Origin: CBDFHV01 sp965247705
Lineage (GTDB): Bacteria; Pseudomonadota; Alphaproteobacteria; Rhodospirillales; CAMCUA01
Direction of reading: 5' to 3'
Assembly: GCA_965247705.1 (NCBI GenBank)
Contig: CBDFHV010000034.1
Location: 1 to 22,129 of the forward strand
Length of the DNA: 22,129 nt
The translations under genes were made by a program, and so were the position numbers. The notes beneath the pieces are model-generated. The model made no database searches and was not told the DNA's origin. It saw only the letters and a list, made by a program, of their open reading frames with translations. Of the stretch, positions 15,040 to 22,129 are shown one piece after another (the first letter of the stretch is position 1; every line of letters starts with the position of its first letter).

Positions 15040-16472
15040 GCGAGGCGACCAACAACGCCGGGGGCCGGCGTGGCTTCCTCGACCGAACCCTGTCCAATCT
15101 GCGGACCGCCTGGCAGTCCATTGCCGGTTCGGCCTACGACGCGGAGACCGCGAGCCTGCGGCCCGACTTGCCCGAAACCGATATGCAGCGCCTGCGCCAA
15201 CAGATGCGGGCCTGCTTGGAAACCCGGGGCGGCGAAGTTTCCGCCCGCGCCCGGGCGGCGGCCCTGGGGCGGGCCTACCTGGCGCTGGACGGGGTGGGGA
15301 GGGGCCGGTTTCTCACCTTGCTGGCCCAGGACTTCGACGTTGATCGGCGCGCGGTGGATGACGCCATGGAGGCATTACGGGCCAGCAGCGACGGGCCGGC
15401 CCGCATGCGCGCGGAGGCGGCATTGCGTCAGGCCCTCGAACCCCCACGGGTGCGCCTTTTGACCCAGTTCAACGCCTTGCCTGACGGCATTAAGTTCCTG
15501 GTCGACCTACGGGCGGAACTGATGCCGCTGGCCCGGCGCGACCCCATCCTCAAATACCTGGATCAGGACTTGCAAGGCCTGCTGTCCAGTTGGTTCGACG
15601 TGGATTTCCTGGAGCTTCGCCGCATCACCTGGGACACCGCATCCGCGGCGTCCCTGGAGAAGCTGATCGCCTACGAAGCCGTCCATGCGATCCAGGGATG
15701 GGAGGATCTGAAAAATCGCCTGGATTCAGACCGCCGCTGCTTCGCCTACTTCCATCCCCGCATGCCCGACGAGCCGCTGATTTTCGTCGAAGTGGCCCTG
15801 ATCAACGGCATGGCGTCCAGCGTTCAGGATCTTCTCGACGAAACGGCGCCCGTCGTCGGGACGGACAAAGCCAATACGGCCATTTTCTATTCCATTTCCA
15901 ACTGCCAGCGGGGCCTGAACGGAATCAGTTTCGGCGGCTTCCTCATCAAGCGGGTCGTGGACCGCCTGTCTGAACAAAGCAAGGGGCTCAAGACCTTCGC
16001 CACCTTGTCGCCCATACCGGGATTCCGGGCGTGGCTGGACGACAGGTTGGCGGAAGAGCAGGCAGGTCTGCTCACCCCGACGGAGCGCAAGGCCGTGATG
16101 GAAGCGGGCGGCGGCACCGGCGGCGCCAAGGGACGCTTCAAGGCGCTGGTCGAAGCGGGAACATGGGCCGGAGAACCGAAACTCTCGGCCGCCCTCAAAG
16201 GTCCGCTGATGCGGCTTTGCGCCCGCTACCTGCTGGAGGAAATGCGCGACGACGGCAAGCCGCTGGACCCGGTGGCCCGTTTCCACTTGGCCAACGGGGC
16301 GCGCATGGAACGTCTCAACTGGTTGGGCGATACCTCGGCCAATGGCCTGGCCCAGTCCATGGGGATGATGATCAACTACCTCTACAAACAGAGCGACATC
16401 GAGGAAAACCACGAGGCTTATACGGCGCGCGGCAAAATCACCGCATCGTCGGGCATTCGCAATCTGGTTTAG
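15036..16472 (+). CDS. Malonyl-CoA decarboxylase
   Basis: This 478-residue enzyme releases CO2 from malonyl-CoA to give acetyl-CoA. An N-terminal helical domain (about 45-200) is followed by the acyltransferase-like catalytic domain. That domain contains CFAYFHPRMPDEPLIFVEVA (235-254), IFYSISNCQRGLNGISFG (283-300) and FLIKRVV (302-308). It also contains TLSPIPGFRAWL (323-334), whose Ser325 corresponds to the catalytic Ser of the human enzyme, and ARFHLANGA (414-422), whose His417 corresponds to the catalytic His. The tail NYLYKQSDIEENHEAY (447-462) is also typical. No mitochondrial or peroxisomal extension is present. ATG 15036 was chosen over longer in-frame openings because it overlaps the preceding stop as ATGA and begins a plausible N-terminus. 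Coupling to the NAD(P)HX repair gene suggests a shared housekeeping or metabolite-clearing role. No malonate-activating or transport gene is nearby. Confidence 0.95.
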   Translation: MSEATNNAGGRRGFLDRTLSNLRTAWQSIAGSAYDAETASLRPDLPETDMQRLRQQMRACLETRGGEVSARARAAALGRAYLALDGVGRGRFLTLLAQDFDVDRRAVDDAMEALRASSDGPARMRAEAALRQALEPPRVRLLTQFNALPDGIKFLVDLRAELMPLARRDPILKYLDQDLQGLLSSWFDVDFLELRRITWDTASAASLEKLIAYEAVHAIQGWEDLKNRLDSDRRCFAYFHPRMPDEPLIFVEVALINGMASSVQDLLDETAPVVGTDKANTAIFYSISNCQRGLNGISFGGFLIKRVVDRLSEQSKGLKTFATLSPIPGFRAWLDDRLAEEQAGLLTPTERKAVMEAGGGTGGAKGRFKALVEAGTWAGEPKLSAALKGPLMRLCARYLLEEMRDDGKPLDPVARFHLANGARMERLNWLGDTSANGLAQSMGMMINYLYKQSDIEENHEAYTARGKITASSGIRNLV

Positions 16473-16562
16473 ACGTTACGCGGCGGTCATTGGGCATGGA
16501 CTCGAAGGGCCGGCGTTGCCCCCGAACATTGGTGAGCGGGGATTGCACCCCGGACATGCCGA

Positions 16563-17036
16563 TCACGGGCTTAGGCTATTGATGGCCGCGTTGGTGACCC
16601 AGCCACCCAACACCACCAGGACAGCCATACAGAAGAACAGGGCGTAGCGGTGGAAGTTGGCCTCCCGGGTGGACTTCATGGCGCGGAATTCCCGTGCCGT
16701 CTCGGAAAAGCGATGGGCAATGGCGTCCATCTTCTGTTTTTCCGTGTGCTGCCAGAGCTGGTAGACGAGCAAGACGAAAATGGCCCCCGGGGTGATGACG
16801 AAGATCAACAAGGCAAAATAGTAAGCCAGACCCGAATCGGCGGGCACGATGCGGGCGATGACGATCAACACCACATAGACCAGCAGTGTCGCGCCGACGG
16901 TCTTCCACTGCTGGGCCTTGGCGAACACCCGCGCACCCATGGACTCGCCGTACAACAGATGCAGTTCCGCGTGGGTGTGCTCGGTGACGCCGTCGCCTTG
17001 CTCGGCGGGCGGTTCGTCTTTCGCGGGCGGCTTCAT
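16563..17036 (-). CDS. Small membrane protein of unknown function with three predicted helices
   Basis: I do not recognise this 157-residue protein. A charged N-terminus (about 1-45) is followed by two adjacent hydrophobic helices (about 47-64 and 71-94). Next comes a charged, probably helical stretch (QHTEKQKMDAIAHRFSETAR, 96-115) and a third helix (about 131-150) close to the C-terminus. The middle segment resembles a cytoplasmic coiled linker. I chose ATG at 17034-17036 because GAGGAGG stands five bases ahead of it on the minus strand; an upstream in-frame ATG at 17055-17057 would add seven residues and lacks that support. The gene converges with malonyl-CoA decarboxylase across 90 bases. 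Its upstream side (17037-17277) holds a perfect 7-bp inverted repeat, GCCGGCG/CGCCGGC at 17092-17115, and then type 2 copy B. No regulator or partner is apparent. Confidence 0.72.
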   Translation of the reverse strand: MKPPAKDEPPAEQGDGVTEHTHAELHLLYGESMGARVFAKAQQWKTVGATLLVYVVLIVIARIVPADSGLAYYFALLIFVITPGAIFVLLVYQLWQHTEKQKMDAIAHRFSETAREFRAMKSTREANFHRYALFFCMAVLVVLGGWVTNAAINSLSP

Positions 17037-17380
17037 GGCGGGCCTCCTCGGCTCCACGAATCCCTATGGGTAATGGTCCCTAAAAGTCGGTGCCGGCGCA
17101 AGCGGCGTCGCCGGCGCGGCGTACACGACCCAGACATTAGCGTAAAGCCCGGATGATGCGCATTGCCCACACCCAAGTCCTCGTCCATGACCCCAGTCAA
17201 AAGGGGCTGTCGTTCCGGCGAAGCAGGCTCCCTCGTCCCATGGACAGGTTCGCGCCTGCTCCTTAAACTGGACTTAACCCGCCTTATTCACCCAAGGGGC
17301 CTGAAATGACTGGCGCGCGGCGGATTTTGACGTAAAATCAATGTGCTAGAAGGATTCACAACAAACCTCCGCCGTGCGCC

Positions 17381-18802
17381 ATGGGTGAAACGCTATCTCT
17401 GTTCGGTTCCTCGTTCAACAAGTCCCTTCGCATCGAATCCCGACCCGAGCGGCTGACCGGGGAACCGGGGGCCGTGCTCTTGCGCGAGATCATGGAGCGC
17501 ACCCGGATCATCGAGTGGCTGACCGAGCGGTTGCACGATCCGCGCAAGGCCGATCGTGTCACCTATCCCCTGGCCGATCTGCTGCGCACGGTTCTGCTTC
17601 TCTTTGGCCAGGGTTGGCACGACCAAGACGACGCCGACGCGCTCCGCCATGATGCGGGCCTACGCCTGGCTGCAAGCGGTTCACGGGGTGTCACGCCGTT
17701 GTCCACCGAGGCGCACCTGGCCTCGCAACCCACGCTGTCGCGTCTGATCGCGCTTCTGAGCACGCCGGAGGCCCGCACTGTGCTCCATGAGGCGATCACC
17801 GAGCTCGCGGGGCGGCGGTTCCGGGGCCTGCGCGGCGGTCACCGGCAGCGATATCTGACCATCGACGTGGACAGCCTGCCGATCGAGGTCCACGGCCATC
17901 AACCCGGCTCGGCCTGGAACGGCCATTACCATCAGCGCATGTACCACCCTTTGGTGGCCAGCATCGCCGAAACCGGCGACCTTCTGGACGCTCGTTTACG
18001 GGAGGGCAACGCCCACACCGCCGAGGGGGCGCTGGACTTCATCCTTGATCTCGTGGACCGAGCCGAAGAGACGCTGTGCCAAGTCGCTCTGGTGCGCATC
18101 GACGCTGGGTTCCCCAGCGATCCCCTGCTGTCGGGCCTGGAGCGTCGCGGGACGCCCTATGTTGCCCGATTGCGGACCAACAAGGTCCTGGACCGCATGG
18201 CTCAGCCCTGTCTTGGACGGCCGCCGGGACGGCCTCCGGCAGAGCCGCGGACGTGGTTCCACGAGATGACCTGCCGGGCGAAGTCGTGGTCGAAAGAGCG
18301 CCGAGTGGTCCTGGTGGTGTTGGAACGGCCAGACCAATTTCTGGTTGATCACTTCTGGCTGATCACCAGCCTTGATGCCGGGGCCGTGCCGGCGGCCGAT
18401 CTCCTGGATCACTACCGCCAGCGCGGCCGTGCCGAGGCCCACATGGGCGAACTCATGGACGTGATGGACCCGGCGCTGTCGTCCGCGTCGCGAAGGAAGC
18501 GTCATTACCGGGGGCGCTGCCTGCCGGAGCGCGAGAGCACGGTCGATGCCTTCGCTCACAACGAGGTCGTCCTGTTGCTCAACATCCTGGCCTATGAACT
18601 GGTTCATGCCGGGCGGTGCCTGATGGAGACTGCGACCGGCGAGGGGTGGAGCCTTCGCCGGTTCCGCGAGCGCGTTCTGCGCGCCGCCGCCCGGGTCGTC
18701 GTTTCCGGCCGACGCATCACCATGGTCATCGGGGAAACATTCGCCCGCTTCTGGCAACGGCTCTGGCCGCGCTTGGAACGCTTGCGATACGCCGACCCGT
18801 AA
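17381..18802 (+). CDS. IS1380-family transposase (type 2, copy B)
   Basis: This 473-residue DDE transposase differs from the copy A protein only at residue 334 (Gly here, Glu there). The catalytic candidates Asp162/164, Asp241 and Glu352 are intact, as are SQPTLSR and the RQRGRAEAHMGEL segment. Its element has undamaged ends and a target duplication, so this is the likelier mobile copy. ATG 17381 has no clear Shine-Dalgarno. TTGACG at 17327-17332 could serve as a -35 hexamer, but the matching -10 is poor. Confidence 0.93.
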   Translation: MGETLSLFGSSFNKSLRIESRPERLTGEPGAVLLREIMERTRIIEWLTERLHDPRKADRVTYPLADLLRTVLLLFGQGWHDQDDADALRHDAGLRLAASGSRGVTPLSTEAHLASQPTLSRLIALLSTPEARTVLHEAITELAGRRFRGLRGGHRQRYLTIDVDSLPIEVHGHQPGSAWNGHYHQRMYHPLVASIAETGDLLDARLREGNAHTAEGALDFILDLVDRAEETLCQVALVRIDAGFPSDPLLSGLERRGTPYVARLRTNKVLDRMAQPCLGRPPGRPPAEPRTWFHEMTCRAKSWSKERRVVLVVLERPDQFLVDHFWLITSLDAGAVPAADLLDHYRQRGRAEAHMGELMDVMDPALSSASRRKRHYRGRCLPERESTVDAFAHNEVVLLLNILAYELVHAGRCLMETATGEGWSLRRFRERVLRAAARVVVSGRRITMVIGETFARFWQRLWPRLERLRYADP

Positions 18803-18832
18803 CCCCGTCCAAGTCGGCCAGCTAGACTTCAA

Positions 18833-18855
18833 GCCACCGCCGGATCGCCGGTGGC
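18833..18855 (+). repeat. Hairpin in the non-coding tail of type 2 copy B
   Basis: GCCACCG, a 9-base loop, then CGGTGGC, 30 bases after the transposase stop and identical to the structure in copy A. It could dampen read-through from the transposase into the antitoxin gene, but it lacks a T tract. Confidence 0.45.
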
Positions 18856-19048
18856 GGTCCCGCTCGCCTCCACGGCGGCTTCTTCACGCCTTTCATGCCT
18901 CAAGTGGCTATCGCACAGCTGGGGAAGCACCCGTGACTCGCCAGCCGCGAATGACCCTGCAACGAGACTCGCATCACATGCAGAAAAGTCTACGGCAAGG
19001 GGGTTGGTGAATAAGCCGGGCTTAAATCTGGTTGAATGGATCAGCCCT

Positions 19049-19300
19049 TTGCCCGTTGTCGGCGCCTTCGAGGCGAAGACCCACCTGTCCCAGCTCCTTG
19101 ATAGAACGGAGAGAGGGGAGGAAATCGTGATCACGCGTCGTGGAAGACCCGTTGCCAAGCTTGTTCCCGTGGAGCCACGACGGGATCCCAAGACCGTTTT
19201 GGATATATTCAAGCGGATGCGCGATCGAGCTCAAGCGCAGCAACTGAGACCATTTGAGTGGAACGAATGGAAGGCGTTCGTCGAAGAAGGCCGCCAATAA
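19049..19300 (+). CDS. Phd/YefM-type antitoxin of a type II toxin-antitoxin pair
   Basis: The core VVGAFEAKTHLSQLLDRTER followed by GEEIVITRRGRPVAKLVPVE is the classic N-terminal DNA-binding fold of Phd/YefM antitoxins. The C-terminal part (RMRDRAQAQQLRPFEWNEWK) would wrap the toxin. I propose TTG 19049, giving MPVVGAFEAK, because the family normally starts right before this motif and no in-frame ATG or GTG lies between the IS end and the motif. The predicted protein has 83 residues. The frame stays open upstream through the end of type 2 copy B to a GTG at 18851, so an IS-derived extension is possible but unsupported by a ribosome-binding site. The gene normally represses its own operon and neutralises the toxin encoded 18 bases downstream. 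The IS inserted 23 bases before the proposed start has replaced the native upstream sequence. Confidence 0.83.
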   Translation: MPVVGAFEAKTHLSQLLDRTERGEEIVITRRGRPVAKLVPVEPRRDPKTVLDIFKRMRDRAQAQQLRPFEWNEWKAFVEEGRQ

Positions 19301-19318
19301 TAATCGGGGGTGAAGCAG

Positions 19319-19732
19319 ATGTCCGCCGTGGTCATTGACGCATCTGTCGCTCTCAGCTGGCTTCTTCCAGACGAATCGATCCTCCATCCGTCCCGCGTTC
19401 AGCAATTCGTGGCGTCGGACGGCGCCGTTGTCCCGTCGATTTGGCACCTTGAGATTGCCAACGCACTCTTGGTGGCCGTGCGACGCGGGAGAATAGACCG
19501 GGATTTTCGCGAAGGGGCGCTTGGCGACTTCGCCGCCCTTCCGATTTCCGTCGATGACGAGACGCTATCTCGCGCTTGGGTCGAAACGCTCGAGCTTGCG
19601 GACGCTCACGAACTGAGCGCTTACGATGCCTCGTATCTTGAGTTGGCGATCCGCCGCTCTTTGCCTCTCTTCACACTCGACCGGAAGCTCGGGGCGGCGG
19701 CGCGAAGCCTCGGCCTCCCCGAGCCGGTCTGA
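19319..19732 (+). CDS. vapC: VapC-like PIN-domain toxin (ribonuclease)
   Basis: This 137-residue PIN-domain protein has the four acidic metal-binding residues in order: Asp7 in VVIDASVALSWLL, Glu45 in WHLEIANALL, Asp103 in SAYDASYLELA and Asp121 in LFTLDRKLG. Proteins of this type are Mg2+-dependent endoribonucleases that cut tRNA or rRNA and stop translation until bound by the antitoxin. ATG 19319 is preferred because GGGGG at 19306-19310 lies eight bases ahead; GTG 19310 would add three residues but consume that site. It follows the Phd-type gene directly, as in other Phd-VapC pairs. The frame and active site are complete, so it should be toxic if expressed alone. The gene ends 11 bases before a convergent racemase-family gene. 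Confidence 0.9.
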   Translation: MSAVVIDASVALSWLLPDESILHPSRVQQFVASDGAVVPSIWHLEIANALLVAVRRGRIDRDFREGALGDFAALPISVDDETLSRAWVETLELADAHELSAYDASYLELAIRRSLPLFTLDRKLGAAARSLGLPEPV

Positions 19733-19743
19733 CGAATTGGCGC

Positions 19744-20472
19744 TCACACCCAGCCGGTGTAGCGTTTCTTGACCACCGCCGAATAGACCATCTTGGTCAG
19801 GTCGACGACGTCGAACCACGGCAGGTCCACCGCTTCCTGCACCGCCGCGGCGTAGGGGGCGAAGTTGATGCCCTCGCAAACGATGGCGCCGATGTCGTCG
19901 TGCTCCTTGAGGTGCATGGTGACGAGCTCGACCACGCCGCGCTCGACATCGGCCGGGTCGTAGTCTTCCACGATGCCGGCGCAATTGTTGTAAAACTCGG
20001 GCGTCGATTCGGCGCCGATGAAGACCAGGGGCTCGTCGGTGATGCCCGCCAGTTCCAGGTGGTGCTTGGTCAGCTTGCGGGAATCCAGGGTGAGGATTGC
20101 CACCTTCTTGCCCACCGGCATCATCCGCGCGATCATCGGCACCTGCATCAGGCTCGAACAGAAGACGGGGATGTTCAGCGCCTCGATCAACGGCTGCTGA
20201 ATTGTGGTCAGGTAGCCGCAGCTGGTGGTGATCGCCCGCACGCCGTCGGCTTCCAGTTCCTTGGCCGCATCGATGAAATCGTTCAGGGACGAATCGTCGC
20301 CGTCCATGATGATCTTCTGCACCGTCGCCCCCTTGACGACCTTGATGCGCACCGGGAAGTCGAAAGTTGTGGCATTGCCAATATCGCCGGGCATGCGGGC
20401 GAAGCGGGTTTCGAGGAGCAGGATGCCGATGGCCTCGCTGTAGATGGTACGGCCGCCGCGGAAGACGGGCAT
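19744..20472 (-). CDS. Asp/Glu/hydantoin racemase-family protein
   Basis: This 242-residue cytoplasmic protein has the pseudo-symmetric Asp/Glu racemase fold with both catalytic-type cysteines, Cys85 in ITTSCGYLTTIQ and Cys199 in AIVCEGINFAPY. Other recognisable segments are PVFCSSLMQVPMI (102-114) and GKKVAILTLDSRKLTKHHL (121-139). Members invert stereochemistry at the alpha carbon of amino acids or hydantoins without a cofactor. This one is nearest in style to the hydantoin/aspartate-racemase-like proteins, and its substrate cannot be told from sequence. The start at 20470-20472 is supported by GGAG about nine bases ahead on the minus strand (CGGAGATCCCCCCATG). The 230-bp gap to the divergent Rap1a-like gene should hold both promoters. 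The decayed M19 and M20 peptidase genes elsewhere in the window hint at a former peptide/amino-acid pathway, though they are about 9 kb away. Confidence 0.85.
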   Translation of the reverse strand: MPVFRGGRTIYSEAIGILLLETRFARMPGDIGNATTFDFPVRIKVVKGATVQKIIMDGDDSSLNDFIDAAKELEADGVRAITTSCGYLTTIQQPLIEALNIPVFCSSLMQVPMIARMMPVGKKVAILTLDSRKLTKHHLELAGITDEPLVFIGAESTPEFYNNCAGIVEDYDPADVERGVVELVTMHLKEHDDIGAIVCEGINFAPYAAAVQEAVDLPWFDVVDLTKMVYSAVVKKRYTGWV

Positions 20473-20702
20473 GGGGGGATCTCCGTCGGTGATGGGTAGG
20501 GGGACTCGCCGGCATCATAGCGCCCGCCGCGCCGGGTGCGAGTCCGCCGTCGCGCACGGGCGGTCATGGCATTCCTTGCCTCCGAAGCCCCGGCAATGGT
20601 AACGCACCCCCGGGCCGGGCGTGATGTGTCGGCGGTTTCGAACGGGGGCCGCGGCGGCCACGCCGGGGAGACGTCGCGCCGTTTCAACTTTACGGGTATG
20701 CC

Positions 20703-21050
20703 ATGATCCGCAACGTGTTTGTTGGGCTTCTCCTGTCGCTGACAGCCGCCCATCCCGCCGTCGCCGAGCCGTCGACGCGCGACCTGATGAAATGGTGCAG
20801 CAGCAGCGACCCGGTGCAGAGCCTCAATTGCCGCACCTTCATCGACGGGTTCGTGACCGGTGTTGCCGTCCGTACCTATAACGAGCGGATCCGCTATTGC
20901 ATTGGCCGGCCCGTGGAAGAGTACGTTGGGGCCTTCCTGGCTGTGGTCACGGATTCCGAACGTTTGCGGGCGGATCCCCGCGCATCCCGCGCACTCTTTG
21001 AGGCGATGACCGGCCGGATGTTCGTCAACGGCGTCTGTCCGATGCCATGA
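20703..21050 (+). CDS. Secreted Rap1a/Tai-like small protein with four cysteines
   Basis: This 115-residue protein starts with a clear signal peptide (MIRNVFVGLLLSLTAAHPAVA, cleavage expected after residue 21). The mature part has cysteines at 32, 43, 66 and 112, with the pattern WCSSSDP...LNCRTFIDGFVTGV...RYCIGRP...GVCP. This resembles the Rap1a/Tai immunity fold, whose members protect against type VI secretion amidase effectors of the Ssp/Tae4 kind. Here no effector or secretion gene is adjacent. Many chromosomal relatives in alphaproteobacteria lack an effector and have no known role, so immunity function is only a family-based guess. The stop overlaps the yciB start as ATGA (21047-21050), indicating coupled translation. 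No strong Shine-Dalgarno precedes ATG 20703. Confidence 0.72.
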   Translation: MIRNVFVGLLLSLTAAHPAVAEPSTRDLMKWCSSSDPVQSLNCRTFIDGFVTGVAVRTYNERIRYCIGRPVEEYVGAFLAVVTDSERLRADPRASRALFEAMTGRMFVNGVCPMP

Positions 21051-21670
21051 AGGATTCCCCCTTGACCGCGCCGCAAGCAACGAAATCCACCGAGGTCGAG
21101 GCGCCGGCCAACCCTTGGCGGCGACTGATTCTGGAGGCCGGGCCGCTGCTGCTGTTCTTCCTCGCCAATTCCCGTTGGGGGATCCTCACCGGCACCGCGG
21201 TTTTCATGGCGGCGACCGCGGTGTCCCTCGGGGTCTCCTACGCCCTAGAGCGGCGGGTTCCCGTCATGCCCCTGGTGGCGGGGGTATTCATCCTCATTTT
21301 TGGCGGGCTGACGGTCGTCTTCGAGGACGATACGTTCATCAAGCTCAAGCCCACCATCGTCAACAGCTTGTTCGGCGCTGCTCTCTTCGTCGGCCTCGCC
21401 ATGGGCCGCAACCTGCTGAAGATTGTCCTTCAGGCGGCCATCCAGCTGGACGAGGCGGGATGGCGGACGTTGACCTGGCGGTGGGCCTGGTTCTTCCTCT
21501 TTCTGGCCGTGCTCAACGAAGTCGTATGGCGCACCCAGGACACGGATTTTTGGGTCAGCTTCAAGGTGTTCGGGCTGATGCCCCTGACCATCCTGTTCAG
21601 CTTCGCTCAGGTTCCCCTGATCCTCCGCCACCAGCCGGCAGAGGAAGAGGGCAGGGAGCCCCGGATCTGA
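21047..21670 (+). CDS. yciB: Septation protein A / YciB inner-membrane protein
   Basis: This 207-residue polytopic membrane protein has about five hydrophobic segments. Family-typical stretches are AGPLLLFFLANSRWGI (31-46), FEDDTFIKLKPTIVNSLFGA (92-111), a WRTLTWRWAWFFLFLAVLNE segment in the second half, and TDFWVSFKVFGLMPLTILFS near the C-terminus. YciB proteins are linked to cell-envelope synthesis and septation and are sometimes annotated as intracellular septation proteins. The exact activity is not known. The N-terminal 25 residues are hydrophilic and longer than in some relatives. ATG 21047 overlaps the upstream gene's stop. It ends 21 bases before convergent fliN. Confidence 0.93.
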   Translation: MKDSPLTAPQATKSTEVEAPANPWRRLILEAGPLLLFFLANSRWGILTGTAVFMAATAVSLGVSYALERRVPVMPLVAGVFILIFGGLTVVFEDDTFIKLKPTIVNSLFGAALFVGLAMGRNLLKIVLQAAIQLDEAGWRTLTWRWAWFFLFLAVLNEVVWRTQDTDFWVSFKVFGLMPLTILFSFAQVPLILRHQPAEEEGREPRI

Positions 21671-21691
21671 CGTCGCCGGCGAGCGATCCTG

Positions 21692-21997
21692 TCAAAGCTC
21701 GCTCAGCCGGCTTTTCAAGATTTCGGTAATGGTGACGGCGAGGCGCCCGTCTTCGGTTTCCACCAGCTCGCCCCGAGCCACAAGCTGCTTATTGGCGTAG
21801 AGGTCGATGCTGTCGGAAGTCTTCCGGTCCAGTTCCACCACCGCGCCGCGGCCCAGCTTGAGCATGGTGTTGACGGGAATCGTCGTGGTGCCCAGCACGG
21901 TTGTCACCCGCACGGGGATATTGCCCACTGATTTCATGTCATCGGGAATGCCCCGATCGTCCGGCGCCGCCTTGCCGTCCTGATCCTCGTCCGCCAT
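21692..21997 (-). CDS. fliN: Flagellar motor switch protein FliN
   Basis: This 101-residue protein forms part of the cytoplasmic C-ring that sets rotation direction and helps export. An acidic N-terminus (MADEDQDGKAAPDD) leads into the SpoA-type domain: NIPVRVTTVLGTTTIPVNTM (26-45), LKLGRGAVVELDRKTSDSID (47-66), LYANKQLVARGEL (67-79) and LAVTITEIL (86-94). The ATG at 21995-21997 is preferred because GAGGAG lies seven bases ahead, and because longer in-frame openings add an Arg-rich stretch that is the neighbouring gene read in another frame. A short length of about 100 residues is usual in alphaproteobacteria. It is probably the distal part of a flagellar operon entering from the right edge. 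Confidence 0.95.
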   Translation of the reverse strand: MADEDQDGKAAPDDRGIPDDMKSVGNIPVRVTTVLGTTTIPVNTMLKLGRGAVVELDRKTSDSIDLYANKQLVARGELVETEDGRLAVTITEILKSRLSEL

Positions 21998-22008
21998 GGC
22001 GATTCTCC

Positions 22009-22129
22009 TCAGCCCGAATCGTAGCGCGTCCGACGCACCGCGTCCACGCCGGCCGATTCCTTGACCGGCTGGGGGGCCATACCTACGGTGGCGGCGCCGC
22101 GGGGCGGCCAAACGAACCTGGCGAGCAGC
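22009..22129 (-). CDS. Possible C-terminal end of the gene upstream of fliN (perhaps fliH), partial
   Basis: On the minus strand one frame is open from the window edge to TGA at 22009-22011, 11 bases before the fliN start, and ends VRRTRYDSG. The fliN Shine-Dalgarno begins at this stop. FliH is the usual neighbour in alphaproteobacterial flagellar clusters, but the visible 39 residues show no conserved FliH motif. A second frame stops further upstream, so the assignment is weak. Confidence 0.3.
   Translation of the reverse strand, partial: LLARFVWPPRGAATVGMAPQPVKESAGVDAVRRTRYDSG

Larger units (their letters stand above)
17278..19020 (+). mobile_element. Type 2 IS1380-family element, copy B (complete)
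   Basis: This is a 1,743-bp element with terminal repeats CCCGCCTTATTCACCC (17278-17293) and, on the other strand, CCCGGCTTATTCACCA (19005-19020), matching at 14 of 16 positions. CTTAA stands directly outside both ends (17273-17277 and 19021-19025), consistent with a 5-bp target duplication, or 4 bp (TTAA) by a stricter reading. It has one transposase and a 218-bp non-coding tail, with a hairpin at 18833-18855 and the empty CTAG (18822-18825) that is occupied in copy A. It landed just upstream of a toxin-antitoxin pair. Confidence 0.94.

Noticed and set aside
17092..17115. GCCGGCG/CGCCGGC inverted repeat upstream of the small membrane protein as an operator
   Set aside because: Such palindromes arise easily in high-GC sequence. 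No second copy and no adjacent regulator support a specific role.
2001..19020. A mobile 17-kb composite transposon bounded by type 2 copies
   Set aside because: The structure fits, but there is no matching target duplication at the outer ends, and copy B has its own CTTAA pair, showing that it inserted alone.
1..22129. CRISPR arrays, tRNA or rRNA genes
   Set aside because: I saw no regularly spaced short repeats and no recognisable tRNA or rRNA sequence. All long repeats are explained by the IS copies.

Overview
The window looks like a chromosomal segment of a GC-rich alphaproteobacterium, most plausibly of the Rhodospirillales/Magnetospirillum type. This is inferred from codon use and from the gene set (FliN, YciB/septation protein A, malonyl-CoA decarboxylase, bifunctional NAD(P)HX repair enzyme, Rap1a-like protein), not from a database match. 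It is crowded with insertion sequences: six complete elements of three kinds occupy close to half of it.

Positions 1-2000 hold the end of an AT-rich receiver-histidine kinase gene. It is interrupted by a 943-bp IS5-family element (417-1359) and cut off at its 3' end by a larger element. Two different IS1380-family elements follow. Type 1 (1,599 bp, 446-aa transposase) is present three times: 2199-3797 (+), 7590-9188 (+) and 10543-12141 (-). Every copy is bounded on both sides by the tetranucleotide CTAG. Type 2 (1,743 bp, 473-aa transposase) is present twice in inverted orientation: 2001-5343 (transposase on -, with type 1 copy 1 nested inside) and 17278-19020 (transposase on +, flanked by CTTAA duplications).

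Between the elements at 5344-10542 lie three heavily decayed genes: a glutathione S-transferase, an M19 (membrane/renal-type) dipeptidase and an M20 peptidase. Each has several frameshifts that the IS insertions did not cause. From 12146 to 17277 the chromosome is intact. It carries a Fe(3+)-type periplasmic binding protein behind a possible Fur-like site, then a translationally coupled pair (NAD(P)HX epimerase/dehydratase and malonyl-CoA decarboxylase), then a convergent small membrane protein gene.

Downstream of the second type 2 element are a Phd-type antitoxin and VapC/PIN toxin pair, whose upstream region was rewritten by the IS insertion. They are followed by an Asp/Glu/hydantoin racemase-family gene (-), a secreted four-cysteine Rap1a/Tai-like protein whose stop overlaps the start of yciB, and convergent fliN with a possible end of an upstream flagellar gene at the window edge.

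The most informative content is the mobile-element architecture. Nested insertion, an uninterrupted paralogous target site and duplicated target sequences allow the element ends and the order of events to be read directly from the sequence. I did not find a convincing new defence or biosynthetic system.
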